Below are positions 26,331-34,249 of a stretch of 34,806 nucleotides of DNA, piece after piece. The DNA is from CAZJDV01 sp964544865 (GTDB taxonomy: Bacteria; Chloroflexota; Dehalococcoidia; Lucifugimonadales; CAJWER01). Where the stretch lies: the NCBI GenBank assembly GCA_964544865.1, contig CAZJDV010000016.1:1-34806 (forward strand). Direction: 5' to 3'. The notes beneath the pieces are model-generated. The model was not told the DNA's origin. It did not search any database and worked only from the letters and a program-made list of their open reading frames with translations. Numbering within the stretch: position 1 is the first letter of the stretch; each line of letters starts with the position of its first letter. A program made the translations under genes and the position numbers.

Positions 26331-26798
26331 CTAGGTGACGCCCTCAGCGAGGCTGATGCGGGTGTGCAACGGGCCGACTTCGCTTTCGAACTTGACCAGA
26401 AGCTGAGGCCTGCCCAGTGTCGAGATCACCGTCCCCGCCGACTCGATTATCACGGGCGGATTTATCTCGCACCGGTATCCCATGCCGGAAAGCTCCGTCG
26501 CCGCGTTGCCGGTAACCATGTTGGCGAGCTCGCCGAACGCAGATAGCGCCAGCTCCGAGTTCACCTCGTACTCTTCGCCCAGCATGAGATCAACTACGGC
26601 CCTCGCCGCTTCCGCTGGGAAGCCGTAAAGGACAATGTCCTGAAGCCGGCCGCTAACGCCAATGGCAACGGTGATGTCCTCGGTGGTGTACTTGCGGGAA
26701 ACGGCCGTGACGGAGTCCAATTCCAGCGTTTCGCCAAGCTCCGATTTCCACACCAGCATCGCCGGTTCCAGGAAAGGGTTGACGTATTCTTGTTTCAT
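26331..26798 (-). CDS. CheX-like chemotaxis phosphatase domain protein
   Basis: A 155-residue CheX/CheC-family protein. FGELANMVTGNAATELSG (about 88-105) carries the ExxN signature (Glu90, Asn93) with which CheX attacks phospho-CheY, followed by the family's GNA. The family dephosphorylates response regulators in signalling. No chemotaxis, flagellar or two-component gene lies in the window, so its partner is unknown. It ends in TAG at 26331. Confidence 0.82.
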   Translation of the reverse strand: MKQEYVNPFLEPAMLVWKSELGETLELDSVTAVSRKYTTEDITVAIGVSGRLQDIVLYGFPAEAARAVVDLMLGEEYEVNSELALSAFGELANMVTGNAATELSGMGYRCEINPPVIIESAGTVISTLGRPQLLVKFESEVGPLHTRISLAEGVT

Positions 26799-27145
26799 CT
26801 AGTCTCTCTCCAAAAAGAAGGCGCTCAAGACATGTTGATCTATTCACTGCCGGCGCCAACCTGCACGGATACCGGCATTGAGAGTCCATTATGGCACGGT
26901 AATCGCCGCCGCACCACCTCCGGGGACCCAGTGCAGGGCCTTTCGGTTATGGGTTGGCGCCTAAATTATTCTGTGGTTCGACGAGCTCACCAGGAGCGGA
27001 ATTTAATTCCCGTTCGCTGTGAGCCTGTCGAAGGGGCTCATTGGTAAGAGACAGCCGAAAGGCCCTGGGACCCAGTGTTCACACTTTGGGATGGTGGCAT
27101 GCCGGGCCGGCCGCGCGGGCGCGAACGGTCTCGATGGCCGTCCGC
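26799..27145. other. intergenic stretch containing a long palindrome
   Basis: No gene is visible. The only structured element is the imperfect inverted repeat at 26977-27032, listed separately. Confidence 0.5.
26977..27032. repeat. 56-bp imperfect palindrome of the TTCGAC...GTCGAA intergenic type
   Basis: The left arm begins TTCGACGAGCTCACCAGGAG and ends GCGGAATT; the right arm begins AATTCCCGTTCGCTGTGAG and ends CCTGTCGAA. The arms pair along their length with a few mismatches and meet at a one-base centre. The right arm resembles the word GAACGG...TGAGCCTGTCGAA common in dispersed palindromes of unrelated bacteria. It lies between cheX and the dead rhodanese and would form a long RNA hairpin on either strand. 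Confidence 0.75.
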
Positions 27146-27475
27146 CTAGCCGTCATCGGTCCATTCTCCCTCGAGCGGGTATCCGGCCTCTTCCCAATCG
27201 GTGATGCCGCCGGCGTAGCGGCGCACGTTCGTGTATCCGGCCCTCTGCAACAGCCGGAGCGCGAATCTGCTGGCCGAGCACCTCACGTGGGAGCAGTAGA
27301 CGACGATCTAGTCGCTGGGATCCAGCACGTCGGTCGCGGCCTCAGGTGTATTGACGTTAATAGATCCCAGAATCCGCTTAGCTCGAAACGCCCAATTACC
27401 GAGCACCATCTCCAGCTTGAAAGGATCCTGCCGATCTAGCTTCTCCTTCAACTCTTCGCGGTCGATCAGACTCAT
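27146..27475 (-). pseudogene. rhodanese-like gene interrupted by an in-frame TAG
   Basis: From ATG 27475 (GAGGGG upstream) the frame reads MSLIDREELKEKLDRQDPFK, then ILGSINVNTPEAATDVLDPSD, and meets TAG at 27308-27310. Beyond it the same frame continues IVVYCSHVRCSASRFALRLL and RRYAGGITDWEEAGYPLEGE to TAG at 27146. This is a complete rhodanese of about 109 residues with its active-site Cys (VYCSHVRCS) after the stop. The residue at the stop would normally be Glu, Gln or Lys, so one base change explains the lesion. The shortened product lacks the catalytic loop. Confidence 0.85.
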
Positions 27476-27643
27476 GTCGACCCCTCTTGCCTTCGTCATC
27501 CATGCACTCGGTCTTATGCAGAGTGCGATCGCGCCCTCCAGGCTATTCTACGACATCGCCCTGTACGAGTCGCCTTTTGCCACGCCTCCCCCAGACCGAT
27601 ACTCCGCCCCTGCCGCGGACGGCCAACAGACCTCCGGACGCGA

Positions 27644-28624
27644 TCAAGGCCGTATGCTTGTCGATGTTGCCACATACGTCATCGCCATGGACGGCTCGGC
27701 GACGGGCCAGCCGAAGCCCACGACAAGGTACCGCAGCTCTTCCAGCTCTTCGTCGTTTAGCGGTTTAGAGGGAGGACGAGAAGCACCCACCGGGCGGCCC
27801 ACGACCGCCATCAGGCCCTTCTTGACCCGCCCCTGGCCGCCGGAGCGCACCGAGACCTTGTCGTAGAACGCACGAAGAGGGCCGTTGACGGAGTCGAAAA
27901 GCCTCTGGGCCTCGTCGTACTGCCTGCTTTCCAGCAGGCCCCAGATTTTCAGGTCGTGGGGAGGATAGATCTCGGAGGTCATGTTGATGTATCCCCTCCC
28001 GCCCAGCCTGTGGCTGCGGACCGGCTGCAAGCTGTTGTCTATGATGCTGAAATGGTCCGCCAGCTCGAATATGTCCTCGTACTCGCCGTCACTCGCCGCG
28101 ACGCTCCATTTGATCCCGACCACCTGCTCGAAGTCCATCATCCTTCGGTAGGTGCCGACATCGACGGGGCAGTTCATCCCCTTGGTGACGTAGACCAGGA
28201 TGCCAACGTCGATGGCGTCCGAGATCTCCTCGAAGTATTCCAGGATGTCGTCCTGGCTGGGCAGGTTGAAAATCGGAGGGCACACTTGGAGGCCGATGGC
28301 TCCCATGTCCTGCGCTCGCTTGGCGTCCTCGATGGTGCGCTTGGTGTCCTTGTAATGGAGTCCGCATACGACGGCAGCCCGGCCCCCGGCCGCCTGAACC
28401 ACAGTCCGTAGCAGGAAGGGCCACTCGTCGTCGCTAAGCATGGGCCCCTCTCCCATGGCGGCGGCGACCTTTATCACCGCCCGGCCCTTGACCAAGCCGC
28501 TCTCCACCCACCACCGGGTCAGCTCGGCCATTCGCCCGTAGTCCAACTCGAAGTCGTCGTCGAAGGGTGTCGGAACGGTCGCGATGGGGCCCACGATCAA
28601 GTTCTTTAGCTCGTCACGGTTCAT
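27644..28624 (-). CDS. DapA-family (NAL superfamily) lyase/aldolase, not DapA itself
   Basis: A 326-residue TIM-barrel protein of the dihydrodipicolinate synthase / N-acetylneuraminate lyase superfamily. The Schiff-base Lys172 is in VVGIKWS and the catalytic Tyr145 in GILVYVT, at the family spacing. The pyruvate-carboxylate loop, usually GTTGE, is AAMGEG here (55-60), without the Thr pair expected of lysine biosynthesis, so a sugar-acid or other catabolic aldolase or dehydratase is more likely. The downstream esterases and amidase suggest a catabolic island. A GAGGG stands before ATG 28624. Confidence 0.85.
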   Translation of the reverse strand: MNRDELKNLIVGPIATVPTPFDDDFELDYGRMAELTRWWVESGLVKGRAVIKVAAAMGEGPMLSDDEWPFLLRTVVQAAGGRAAVVCGLHYKDTKRTIEDAKRAQDMGAIGLQVCPPIFNLPSQDDILEYFEEISDAIDVGILVYVTKGMNCPVDVGTYRRMMDFEQVVGIKWSVAASDGEYEDIFELADHFSIIDNSLQPVRSHRLGGRGYINMTSEIYPPHDLKIWGLLESRQYDEAQRLFDSVNGPLRAFYDKVSVRSGGQGRVKKGLMAVVGRPVGASRPPSKPLNDEELEELRYLVVGFGWPVAEPSMAMTYVATSTSIRP

Positions 28625-28709
28625 CTTGCCCTCCTAGTGGTTCTCCTATAGCGGAACGCTGTTGTCGTGACAGGGCCCCATCGTGCTCTTCGCCCACGGT
28701 CTTGAGTGG
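28625..28709. other. short spacer before the DapA-family gene
   Basis: This holds only the ribosome binding site of the DapA-family gene and the DNA following the GNAT remnant. No hairpin or promoter is convincing. Confidence 0.3.
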
Positions 28710-28886
28710 TCACTCCAGCCTTCGCTTCATGAACACCGCCACTTCTCGTTCCGGCCGGTCGATATCGCTGTAATACGACAGATCGACACCGTCGATGCTA
28801 AAACCAACTCGACGACAGAAGCTGATGGCGTCGCGGCCCTTGGCCAGGGCATTGGAAAACGAGATGCTCGTAGGGAAACCGACTCG
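28710..28886 (-). pseudogene. GNAT acetyltransferase C-terminal remnant
   Basis: A 58-codon open stretch without a start reads AISFCRRVGFSIDGVDLSYY, then SDIDRPEREVAVFMKRRLE and a stop at 28710. This is the acetyl-CoA-binding C-terminus of a GNAT family N-acetyltransferase (the usual pattern is AIxFYRRxGFxIxGIDLSYY...VAIFMKR). The N-terminal two thirds are missing, and the fragment abuts the stop of the esterase-like gene at 28937. It is a deletion remnant. Confidence 0.7.
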
Positions 28887-28936
28887 TCATGTTGGCCGCG
28901 TAGTGCGTCTACGAGGGAGCCATCTAAGGTGGCCTT

Positions 28937-29815
28937 CTACGATATCGCGCCGTTTTGCTCCACGGCCCCCGTCACCTTCGCGAGCCAGTCCTCTTCGAGC
29001 CTGTGGTCGAGGTAGCCGCGGCCGGACCGGACGCTGAGAGCCGACTCGACGCTAAGCGCGTCAACGAACTGCTGGGCGGATGGACACTCGGCGGTCGAGC
29101 ACGTGATCAGGTTCTCGGCTTCGATACGCGGGGCGAACGCGATAGGGTCGAAGAGGGATAGCGTGTCTGCCACCGCCTGCTCGTTCTCCGGGTAGCTGCG
29201 CAGGTAGTCGTTGAACTCCTCCAGAGGGTAGGCGTCTTGCTCGCCGCGGCGCCCAATGGTGTCGCGGAAAAGCATCTGGCCGCTCAGCAGCAGGAACCGC
29301 ACCCTGGGCCGCAGGGCGGCGGTGATTGCCGCAAGGTCGTTTCCGGCGACGGCCAGCCTGGCGGAATCGGCCCCCGGCAGGTCCGCGAGCACGTCCAGCG
29401 CGCGCAGGCAGTCGGCCGCGATGCCGCGCCAGCGGTACTCGGAGGCTCCGGGCAGGCCTTCGGTCAGAAGGCCCGGATAGGCCGCCGCGTACTGGCTATC
29501 CGAGAGCCTCTGGCCGCGGTGGCTGAGCGCCATCACGGCATATCGGCTTCTTCTCTCGTGGGCCGGGACGCCGACGACGCTGCCATATCCCGGCGCCTGG
29601 AGCAAGGCGGGAAAAGGGCCATCTCCCAGGGGCACCGAGTAGTGGGCGAATAGCGAGATTCCTCCGATGCCTCTGAACCTGACCGAGTAAGCCGTCGAGA
29701 CCTCGTTGGTGCGGATGGGCGACTCCTCGATAGCAACCGGGTCGCCGGCGAGCGCCAATACATCATCTTCGACGCTTTCCCAGTACGAAACGAACTTAGT
29801 TCGCGTCTGCGTCAT
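28937..29815 (-). CDS. AXE1-type esterase homologue lacking the catalytic serine
   Basis: A 292-residue alpha/beta-hydrolase related to acetyl xylan esterase / cephalosporin-C deacetylase and to the next gene upstream. The fold markers are present (FPALLQAPGYG, ALSHRGQ, AAAYPGLLTEGL, ADCLRALDVL), but the nucleophile elbow GSSQGG of its neighbour is GNDLAA here (158-163): the Ser is replaced by Asp160 and the following Gln by Leu. The acid-residue loop GLKDDVCPP has become CSTAECPS. It is therefore probably catalytically inactive, or uses other chemistry. Its ATG overlaps the stop of the active paralogue by four bases, so the two are made together, perhaps as a heteromer. Confidence 0.85.
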   Translation of the reverse strand: MTQTRTKFVSYWESVEDDVLALAGDPVAIEESPIRTNEVSTAYSVRFRGIGGISLFAHYSVPLGDGPFPALLQAPGYGSVVGVPAHERRSRYAVMALSHRGQRLSDSQYAAAYPGLLTEGLPGASEYRWRGIAADCLRALDVLADLPGADSARLAVAGNDLAAITAALRPRVRFLLLSGQMLFRDTIGRRGEQDAYPLEEFNDYLRSYPENEQAVADTLSLFDPIAFAPRIEAENLITCSTAECPSAQQFVDALSVESALSVRSGRGYLDHRLEEDWLAKVTGAVEQNGAIS

Positions 29816-30765
29816 CTTGGACCTCCACCGGGTTCGGGCCGCAAGTGCTGGGCAAGGAAATCTCCGACGATCCCATCGTGCCCCACGCCGCCGCCCGAAT
29901 CATGGCCGCAGTTCTCATAGGTATAGAGGCGCTTGTTCTCGCTGCCGATGGCGGCGAACATCGCGTATCCCGTTTCGGGTGGACACACGTCGTCCTTCAG
30001 GCCGATGTTTACGATGATGGGACAGGTGATGCGCTCGACGAAGTTGTGGATGTCGTAGTAGTCGAGGACCTGGCGCACCTTGCCGCGCCGCTCCGGGTGC
30101 AGGCGGAGGTAGTCGTTGATCTCCTCGTACGGGTTGGACCGGGTCAGCGAGGCCGCATCCATCATGGAGCAGAGATACGGCGCGCCGGCGGAGGCCGCGG
30201 AGACGCTGCCGTCCCGCAGGGCGGATACGAGGAGAGTCAGCGCCCCGCCCTGGCTCGAGCCGCGAACCCCAATGCGGTCTTGGTCCACCTCGGGCAGTCC
30301 CACCAGAACGTCGAAGGCCCGCAGCGCGTCCATGTAGAAGCCCCTGTAGCCGTAGCTGTCGCGGTCGTCGATGTTGTGGGTCAGCAGCCCCGGATAGCCG
30401 GGATTGAACACGCCGTTGCTGCGGAGCTTTCCTCTGGGGGCGGCCGAAAACACCGCGTAGCCCTTCGCCGCCAGCGAGGAGGGAAGCACCGGCTCACCGG
30501 CGTAGCCGGGCACATATAAGATTCCGGGAAAAGGGCCCGACGGCCCGCGTGGACGGCAGTACCAGCCTGCGATCTCCAGCCCGCCGTAGGAACGGTAGTG
30601 AGCCTCGAAAACCTCGACTTCGGGCGTCGATCGCAAGGGGATGGGCTCGAACCTGGCCTCGAGGGGGACCCCGGCCGTCTCGGCGATGGTCTCCTCCCAA
30701 AAGCGATCGAAGTCCAGCGGCCTGATAATGCTGCTCGTGAACGCCTCGGGCCCTGCCTTGCTCAT
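29812..30765 (-). CDS. AXE1-type acetyl xylan esterase / deacetylase
   Basis: A 317-residue alpha/beta-hydrolase predicted to remove acetyl groups from carbohydrates or related esters. Features are an N-terminal RFWEETIAE helix, VPGYAG, the dense PGLLTHNIDDRDSYGYRGFY region and the nucleophile elbow VRGSSQGGALTLL with Ser171. The acid is in GLKDDVCPPETGYA (Asp258) and the His in YENCGHDSGG (His288), giving a full triad. I start at ATG 30765 with AAGGG about 7 bases upstream; the open frame extends to 30813 without a better site. It has no signal peptide, so it acts in the cytoplasm. Confidence 0.9.
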   Translation of the reverse strand: MSKAGPEAFTSSIIRPLDFDRFWEETIAETAGVPLEARFEPIPLRSTPEVEVFEAHYRSYGGLEIAGWYCRPRGPSGPFPGILYVPGYAGEPVLPSSLAAKGYAVFSAAPRGKLRSNGVFNPGYPGLLTHNIDDRDSYGYRGFYMDALRAFDVLVGLPEVDQDRIGVRGSSQGGALTLLVSALRDGSVSAASAGAPYLCSMMDAASLTRSNPYEEINDYLRLHPERRGKVRQVLDYYDIHNFVERITCPIIVNIGLKDDVCPPETGYAMFAAIGSENKRLYTYENCGHDSGGGVGHDGIVGDFLAQHLRPEPGGGPR

Positions 30766-30905
30766 GGTTTTTCCCTTCCATTGGGGGTCGTGCCGAGCGT
30801 GTCCGCAGCGCACATCAATCGACCACGGTGATGGTACTTGGACTCCCGAACGGTGTCAATCGTTCCCCGTCTCGTGTCCTTTTCAAAGGGTAAGAAGAAT
30901 TCGTA

Positions 30906-30961
30906 TCTGGGGGATACTCCCAGACTCCCACCAGAGGGGAATTTCCGCCTCTGGACTCCCC
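30906..30961. repeat. two-hairpin intergenic repeat, copy B
   Basis: The first hairpin has arms TCTGGG (30906-30911) and CCCAGA (30919-30924). The second has CCAGAGG (30931-30937) and CCTCTGG (30948-30954). CTCTGGACTCCC closes the unit, as in copy A at 2019-2070. Loop and arm bases differ between copies while the pairing is kept. It lies in the 30766-31039 gap, downstream of the amidase gene; no gene is seen in that gap. Confidence 0.65.
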
Positions 30962-31039
30962 CGATTCCTGCGGAATTTCCTCAGGCTCTCGGCAGAGGGA
31001 CGCCACCTCTCCGCAGATCCCTCACTACGCCAGGGCCAT

Positions 31040-32449
31040 TCACCCAACGGGAGGACGCCGCTGGCTAGGGCTATGGGAGGCCTCCAGCGCCGCGGCTGCC
31101 CGCAGGAGCGTGGCCTCGTCGAAGTGGCGGGCGACTAGCTGCACTCCGATGGGCAGCCCGTCCTCGCTCCAGCCGAAGGGCACCGAAATCGCTGGGGAGC
31201 CGGTCAGGTCGAAGGGGACCGCGGCCCGCAGCGCGTTGCGAGGTATGACCCGCTGGCCGTCGACGTCCAGCTCCGCGACGCCGTGGGGATGGGCGGGAAC
31301 CACGCTCATCGGGCAGAGCAGCAGGTCGAATCGCGTGAAGTATCTCGCCACCACACGACGGAGGCTCTCGCAGTCCGTAAGAGCCTGCTGGTACTCCCGG
31401 ATCGAGGGAACCGGAACTTCCAGCCGGCTTCGAATCGCGGGGGACAACTCCTCCTCGCGGCCCGAGATGTAGGGCTCGAGGTAGTGGCCGGCCTCGGCGG
31501 TGTAGATGGCCAAGGAGATGCTCTGGCCCGGCAGTTCGTTCCAGTCCTCCAGAGACACCGGCTCCACCTGGCAACCCGCCTGCTCCAGCGCAGATGCGGC
31601 CCTGGCGACGACCTCCTGCACTGCGCTGGCTACGGGGGCGAAGGGACCTTCAGCGCAGCAGCCTACCCGCAGACCGGCCGGAGGGGTATCCAGGTCGTCG
31701 AATCGCGGCACGGGCACCGGCATCGCGTAGGGGTCGAGTCTGTCCGGGCCCGCCATTATCGAGAGGGCGCCGGCCACGTCTCGCACCGTGCGGGCCATCG
31801 GTCCGACGTGCATGTACCTGAGTAGCGTCTCGGGCCAGTGTCCGGTGAGCGGCACCCGTCCCTGGGTGGGCTTGAGCCCCACGATTCCACAGTAGGCCGC
31901 CGGGAGGCGAATGGAGCAGCCCACGTCGCTACCGATGCCCAGGGGCGTGAGGCCGGCGGCCAGCGCCGCCGCCTCGCCGCCGCTGGAGCCGCCGGGGGTA
32001 CGACCCGCTTTCCACGGGTTCTCCGTGCGGCCAAAGACCCTGTTGTCGGTCTCGAACCAGAAGACGAACTCGGGCACGTTGGTATGGCCCATGAAGATCG
32101 CCCCGGCGTCCTTGAGCCTCGTGACGGCGACAGCGTCAGCGGAGGGTACGAAGTCCTCGAACAGCCTGGACCCTCTTGTGGTCCTAATCCCTTCCACATC
32201 CACAGAGTCCTTCGCGGTGAAGGGAACGCCGTGAAGTGGTCCCAGCGGCTCGCCGGTCATGAGCGCCGCTTCGGCCTCCCGGGCCTGCTCCATCGCCCGC
32301 TCGTCCAATGTGACGACGGCGTTCAGGTTGGGATTGACAGCCTCGATGCGGTCCAGATACGCCTTCATCAACTCCACAGGCGAAAGGGCTATCTTGCGGA
32401 TGCGGTCCGCAAGCTCTGTCGCCGAGGCGAAGCAGAGTTCCTCGCTCAT
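31040..32449 (-). CDS. amidase-signature family amidohydrolase
   Basis: A 469-residue amidase of the GatA/AtzF/aryl-amidase superfamily that hydrolyses an amide, or forms one if working as a transamidase subunit. The Ser-cisSer-Lys triad is intact: Lys in FTAKDSVDV (about 79), cis-Ser in GRTPGGSSGGEAAAL (about 154) and nucleophile Ser in GIGSDVGCSIRLPA (about 178). No GatB or GatC gene is nearby, so a catabolic amidase is more likely than glutamyl-tRNA amidotransferase. It is transcribed divergently from the lactonase across a 160-base gap. Confidence 0.9.
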   Translation of the reverse strand: MSEELCFASATELADRIRKIALSPVELMKAYLDRIEAVNPNLNAVVTLDERAMEQAREAEAALMTGEPLGPLHGVPFTAKDSVDVEGIRTTRGSRLFEDFVPSADAVAVTRLKDAGAIFMGHTNVPEFVFWFETDNRVFGRTENPWKAGRTPGGSSGGEAAALAAGLTPLGIGSDVGCSIRLPAAYCGIVGLKPTQGRVPLTGHWPETLLRYMHVGPMARTVRDVAGALSIMAGPDRLDPYAMPVPVPRFDDLDTPPAGLRVGCCAEGPFAPVASAVQEVVARAASALEQAGCQVEPVSLEDWNELPGQSISLAIYTAEAGHYLEPYISGREEELSPAIRSRLEVPVPSIREYQQALTDCESLRRVVARYFTRFDLLLCPMSVVPAHPHGVAELDVDGQRVIPRNALRAAVPFDLTGSPAISVPFGWSEDGLPIGVQLVARHFDEATLLRAAAALEASHSPSQRRPPVG

Positions 32450-32609
32450 TTGTCACCTCATTCTCGTGTTCGTTCTGAGAAGCGGGCTTCGGGTATGTTA
32501 AGCTCGTACACGATACCAAGAAGATTGCTGGTAGTCGAGTCCCTAGAGCCCGGCCGACAACGCAGGGCTCACGACCTACCGGCGACGATGAGTCAAGGGA
32601 GATGATCCG

Positions 32610-33635
32610 ATGCCACACTACGTCTATGTTTCCATTTCGGAAGAAGATAGGATCGCACTACTCGCGATGGATCCCGAAACGGGCGCACTGGAGTCGGTTG
32701 ACAGCTTCGAGGCGGGGGGACGCCCGGCGCCGCTGGCGATAAGCCCCCTGCGGAGTTTCCTCTATGTCGGACGGCGGGGCGCTCTCCAGATATCTAGCTA
32801 CCGGATAGACCGTGGATCGGGACGGCTCTCGCCGATCGGCTCGGTGCTCGTGGACTCAGATCCGTGCTACCTTGCCACGGACCGAAACGGTAGGTTTCTG
32901 CTCTCCGCCTACTACAGCGGGGGCAAGGCGGCGGTCCACCAAATCGGTGAAGATGGCGCCGTCGAGACGCCGCCCGTCGAGTCGCGTGCAACCGCGCCGG
33001 GCGCACACTCCATGCAGACCGACCCATCCAACCGATTCGCTTTCGTCCCCCACATCGCCGGCGGCAGCGGACTGAACAGGATCTATCAGTTCAGGTTCGA
33101 TGAGAACACCGGCCGTCTCACTCCAAACGCGACGCCCATGCTTATACCGTCGGAGGAGGCGGGTCCCAGGCACTACTGCTTTCACCCGGGCCGGGACATG
33201 CTCTACTTCTCGAACGAGCAGGGATGCAGCGTCACCGCGTACGACTTCGACTCCGGCGCGGGTACGTTGACAGCGCTGCAAACGATATCGACTCTGCCCG
33301 AGGGCTATGTGGGCGTGAACCACTGCTCTCAAATCCAGATCACGCCGTCGGGCAGGTTCCTGTACGCTCCGAACCGCGGCCACGACAGCATCGCCTGTTT
33401 CTCGGTCGACCCCTCCACGGGCCTGCTGACCTCCATCGGTCAGGTGCCCTCGGAGACCGTGCCCAGGGCGTTCAGCATCGACCCCACGGGTAATTTCCTG
33501 TATGCCGCTGGGTTGGAGACCGGCCGGCTCGCCTCATATCGCATAGACAGCGGCACCGGCGAGCTCGACCTTCTGGAGGTCTACGACGTTGGCAACGGGC
33601 CCATGTGGGTACTGGCGACGACCATAGGGGAATGA
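32610..33635 (+). CDS. beta-propeller lactonase (6-phosphogluconolactonase-like, PF10282)
   Basis: A 341-residue seven-bladed propeller and the only intact plus-strand gene. Repeated blades each carry a phrase like HPGRDMLYFSNEQGCSVTAY, PSGRFLYAPNRGHDSIACFS or PTGNFLYAAGLETGRLASYR, typical of the Pgl/CMLE lactonase family. AGGGAG stands about 9 bases before ATG 32610. Such proteins open 6-phosphogluconolactone or other sugar lactones; without a zwf or gnd neighbour the substrate remains open. The shared intergenic region with the amidase probably holds two divergent promoters, but I see no clear hexamers. Confidence 0.88.
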   Translation: MPHYVYVSISEEDRIALLAMDPETGALESVDSFEAGGRPAPLAISPLRSFLYVGRRGALQISSYRIDRGSGRLSPIGSVLVDSDPCYLATDRNGRFLLSAYYSGGKAAVHQIGEDGAVETPPVESRATAPGAHSMQTDPSNRFAFVPHIAGGSGLNRIYQFRFDENTGRLTPNATPMLIPSEEAGPRHYCFHPGRDMLYFSNEQGCSVTAYDFDSGAGTLTALQTISTLPEGYVGVNHCSQIQITPSGRFLYAPNRGHDSIACFSVDPSTGLLTSIGQVPSETVPRAFSIDPTGNFLYAAGLETGRLASYRIDSGTGELDLLEVYDVGNGPMWVLATTIGE

Positions 33636-33916
33636 GCCGGTCCTGACCAAGGGGGGCGAAAGACGCCGTGGCCTCGTTACGCTGCGGCGGCACGCGGCGC
33701 CGTCAACATCACGCGCCGGTCCTCTTTTTCGGCGTGGACATGCGGGTTTGGCCCCAGTGGTGTGTCCGGCAGGCGTGGCCGGCAGCTTCACCCTGACCTT
33801 CCGCTGCCTCTTCGGGTTGCGGCCCCGGACCACGTTGACCGATGCCACGAGCCTCCACTTGAAGGTCTAGGAGCTGCCGGCATCCCGCTGAAGCTCGGCG
33901 GCTTCGTCGAAGTGCT
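33636..33916. other. degenerate stretch between lactonase and patatin fragment
   Basis: No gene is convincing. A minus-strand frame around 33848 starts MASVNVVRGRNPKRQRKVRV, superficially like the tail of an HU-type DNA-binding protein, but it continues as a low-complexity basic sequence. I do not call it. Confidence 0.35.
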
Positions 33917-34249
33917 TTGGCAATGCACGAGGTGACCAAGGTGCTACAAAATCTGGTCGTGGCGTCGAGGGCGTTCGAGCGGGACCAGGGGAACAACCCG
34001 TTCGCCGCGCGCTACACTGAGCACGCCTACTGGAAGCTGTTCAAGCATATCGAGGACCGCCAGGGCGTCCGGCTGCGCGTGGTCATAGACATCATCTCGG
34101 GCACGTCCGCGGGCAGCATCGACGGGATTGTCCTGGCCAAGGCGCTGGCCGGAAATCTGTCGCAAGAGCCCCTGCGAGAGGGCGACGACCACAGTAATAT
34201 TGCCGTTGGTGACCCAAATAGTGACCCAACGCAGAAAAGAGGTGATTAG
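33917..34249 (+). pseudogene. patatin-like phospholipase, truncated fragment
   Basis: The frame reads MHEVTKVLQNLVVASRAFER, then NNPFAARYTEHAYWKLFKHI and LRVVIDIISGTSAGSIDGIV, then LAKALAGNLSQEPLRE. This is the N-terminal part of a bacterial patatin-like protein (DUF3376-associated type), including the nucleophile GTSAGS. The glycine-rich oxyanion region that should precede MHEVTK is not recognisable. The match stops at about 34175, where the frame continues as unrelated EGDDHSNIAVGDPNSDPTQK to TAG. The break lies about 70 bases from the 3' end of the converging integrase gene, as expected if an integrated element interrupted or deleted the patatin gene. Confidence 0.75.
34203..34229. repeat. 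short tandem repeat GTGACCCAA between patatin fragment and integrase
   Basis: GTGACCCAA occurs twice, about four bases apart, just past the integrase stop. It sits where an attachment site would be expected but is too short to prove one. Confidence 0.3.

Noticed and set aside
27146..27475. Stop-codon recoding (pyrrolysine) as a shared explanation of the interrupted genes
   Set aside because: One lesion is TAG and the other TGA, both codons are used as ordinary stops elsewhere in the window, and no pyl gene is present here.
33709..33848. HU-like DNA-binding protein tail (VRGRNPKRQRKVRV)
   Set aside because: The similarity is limited to about 14 basic residues, the spacing of the HU C-terminus is wrong, and the rest of the frame is low-complexity.
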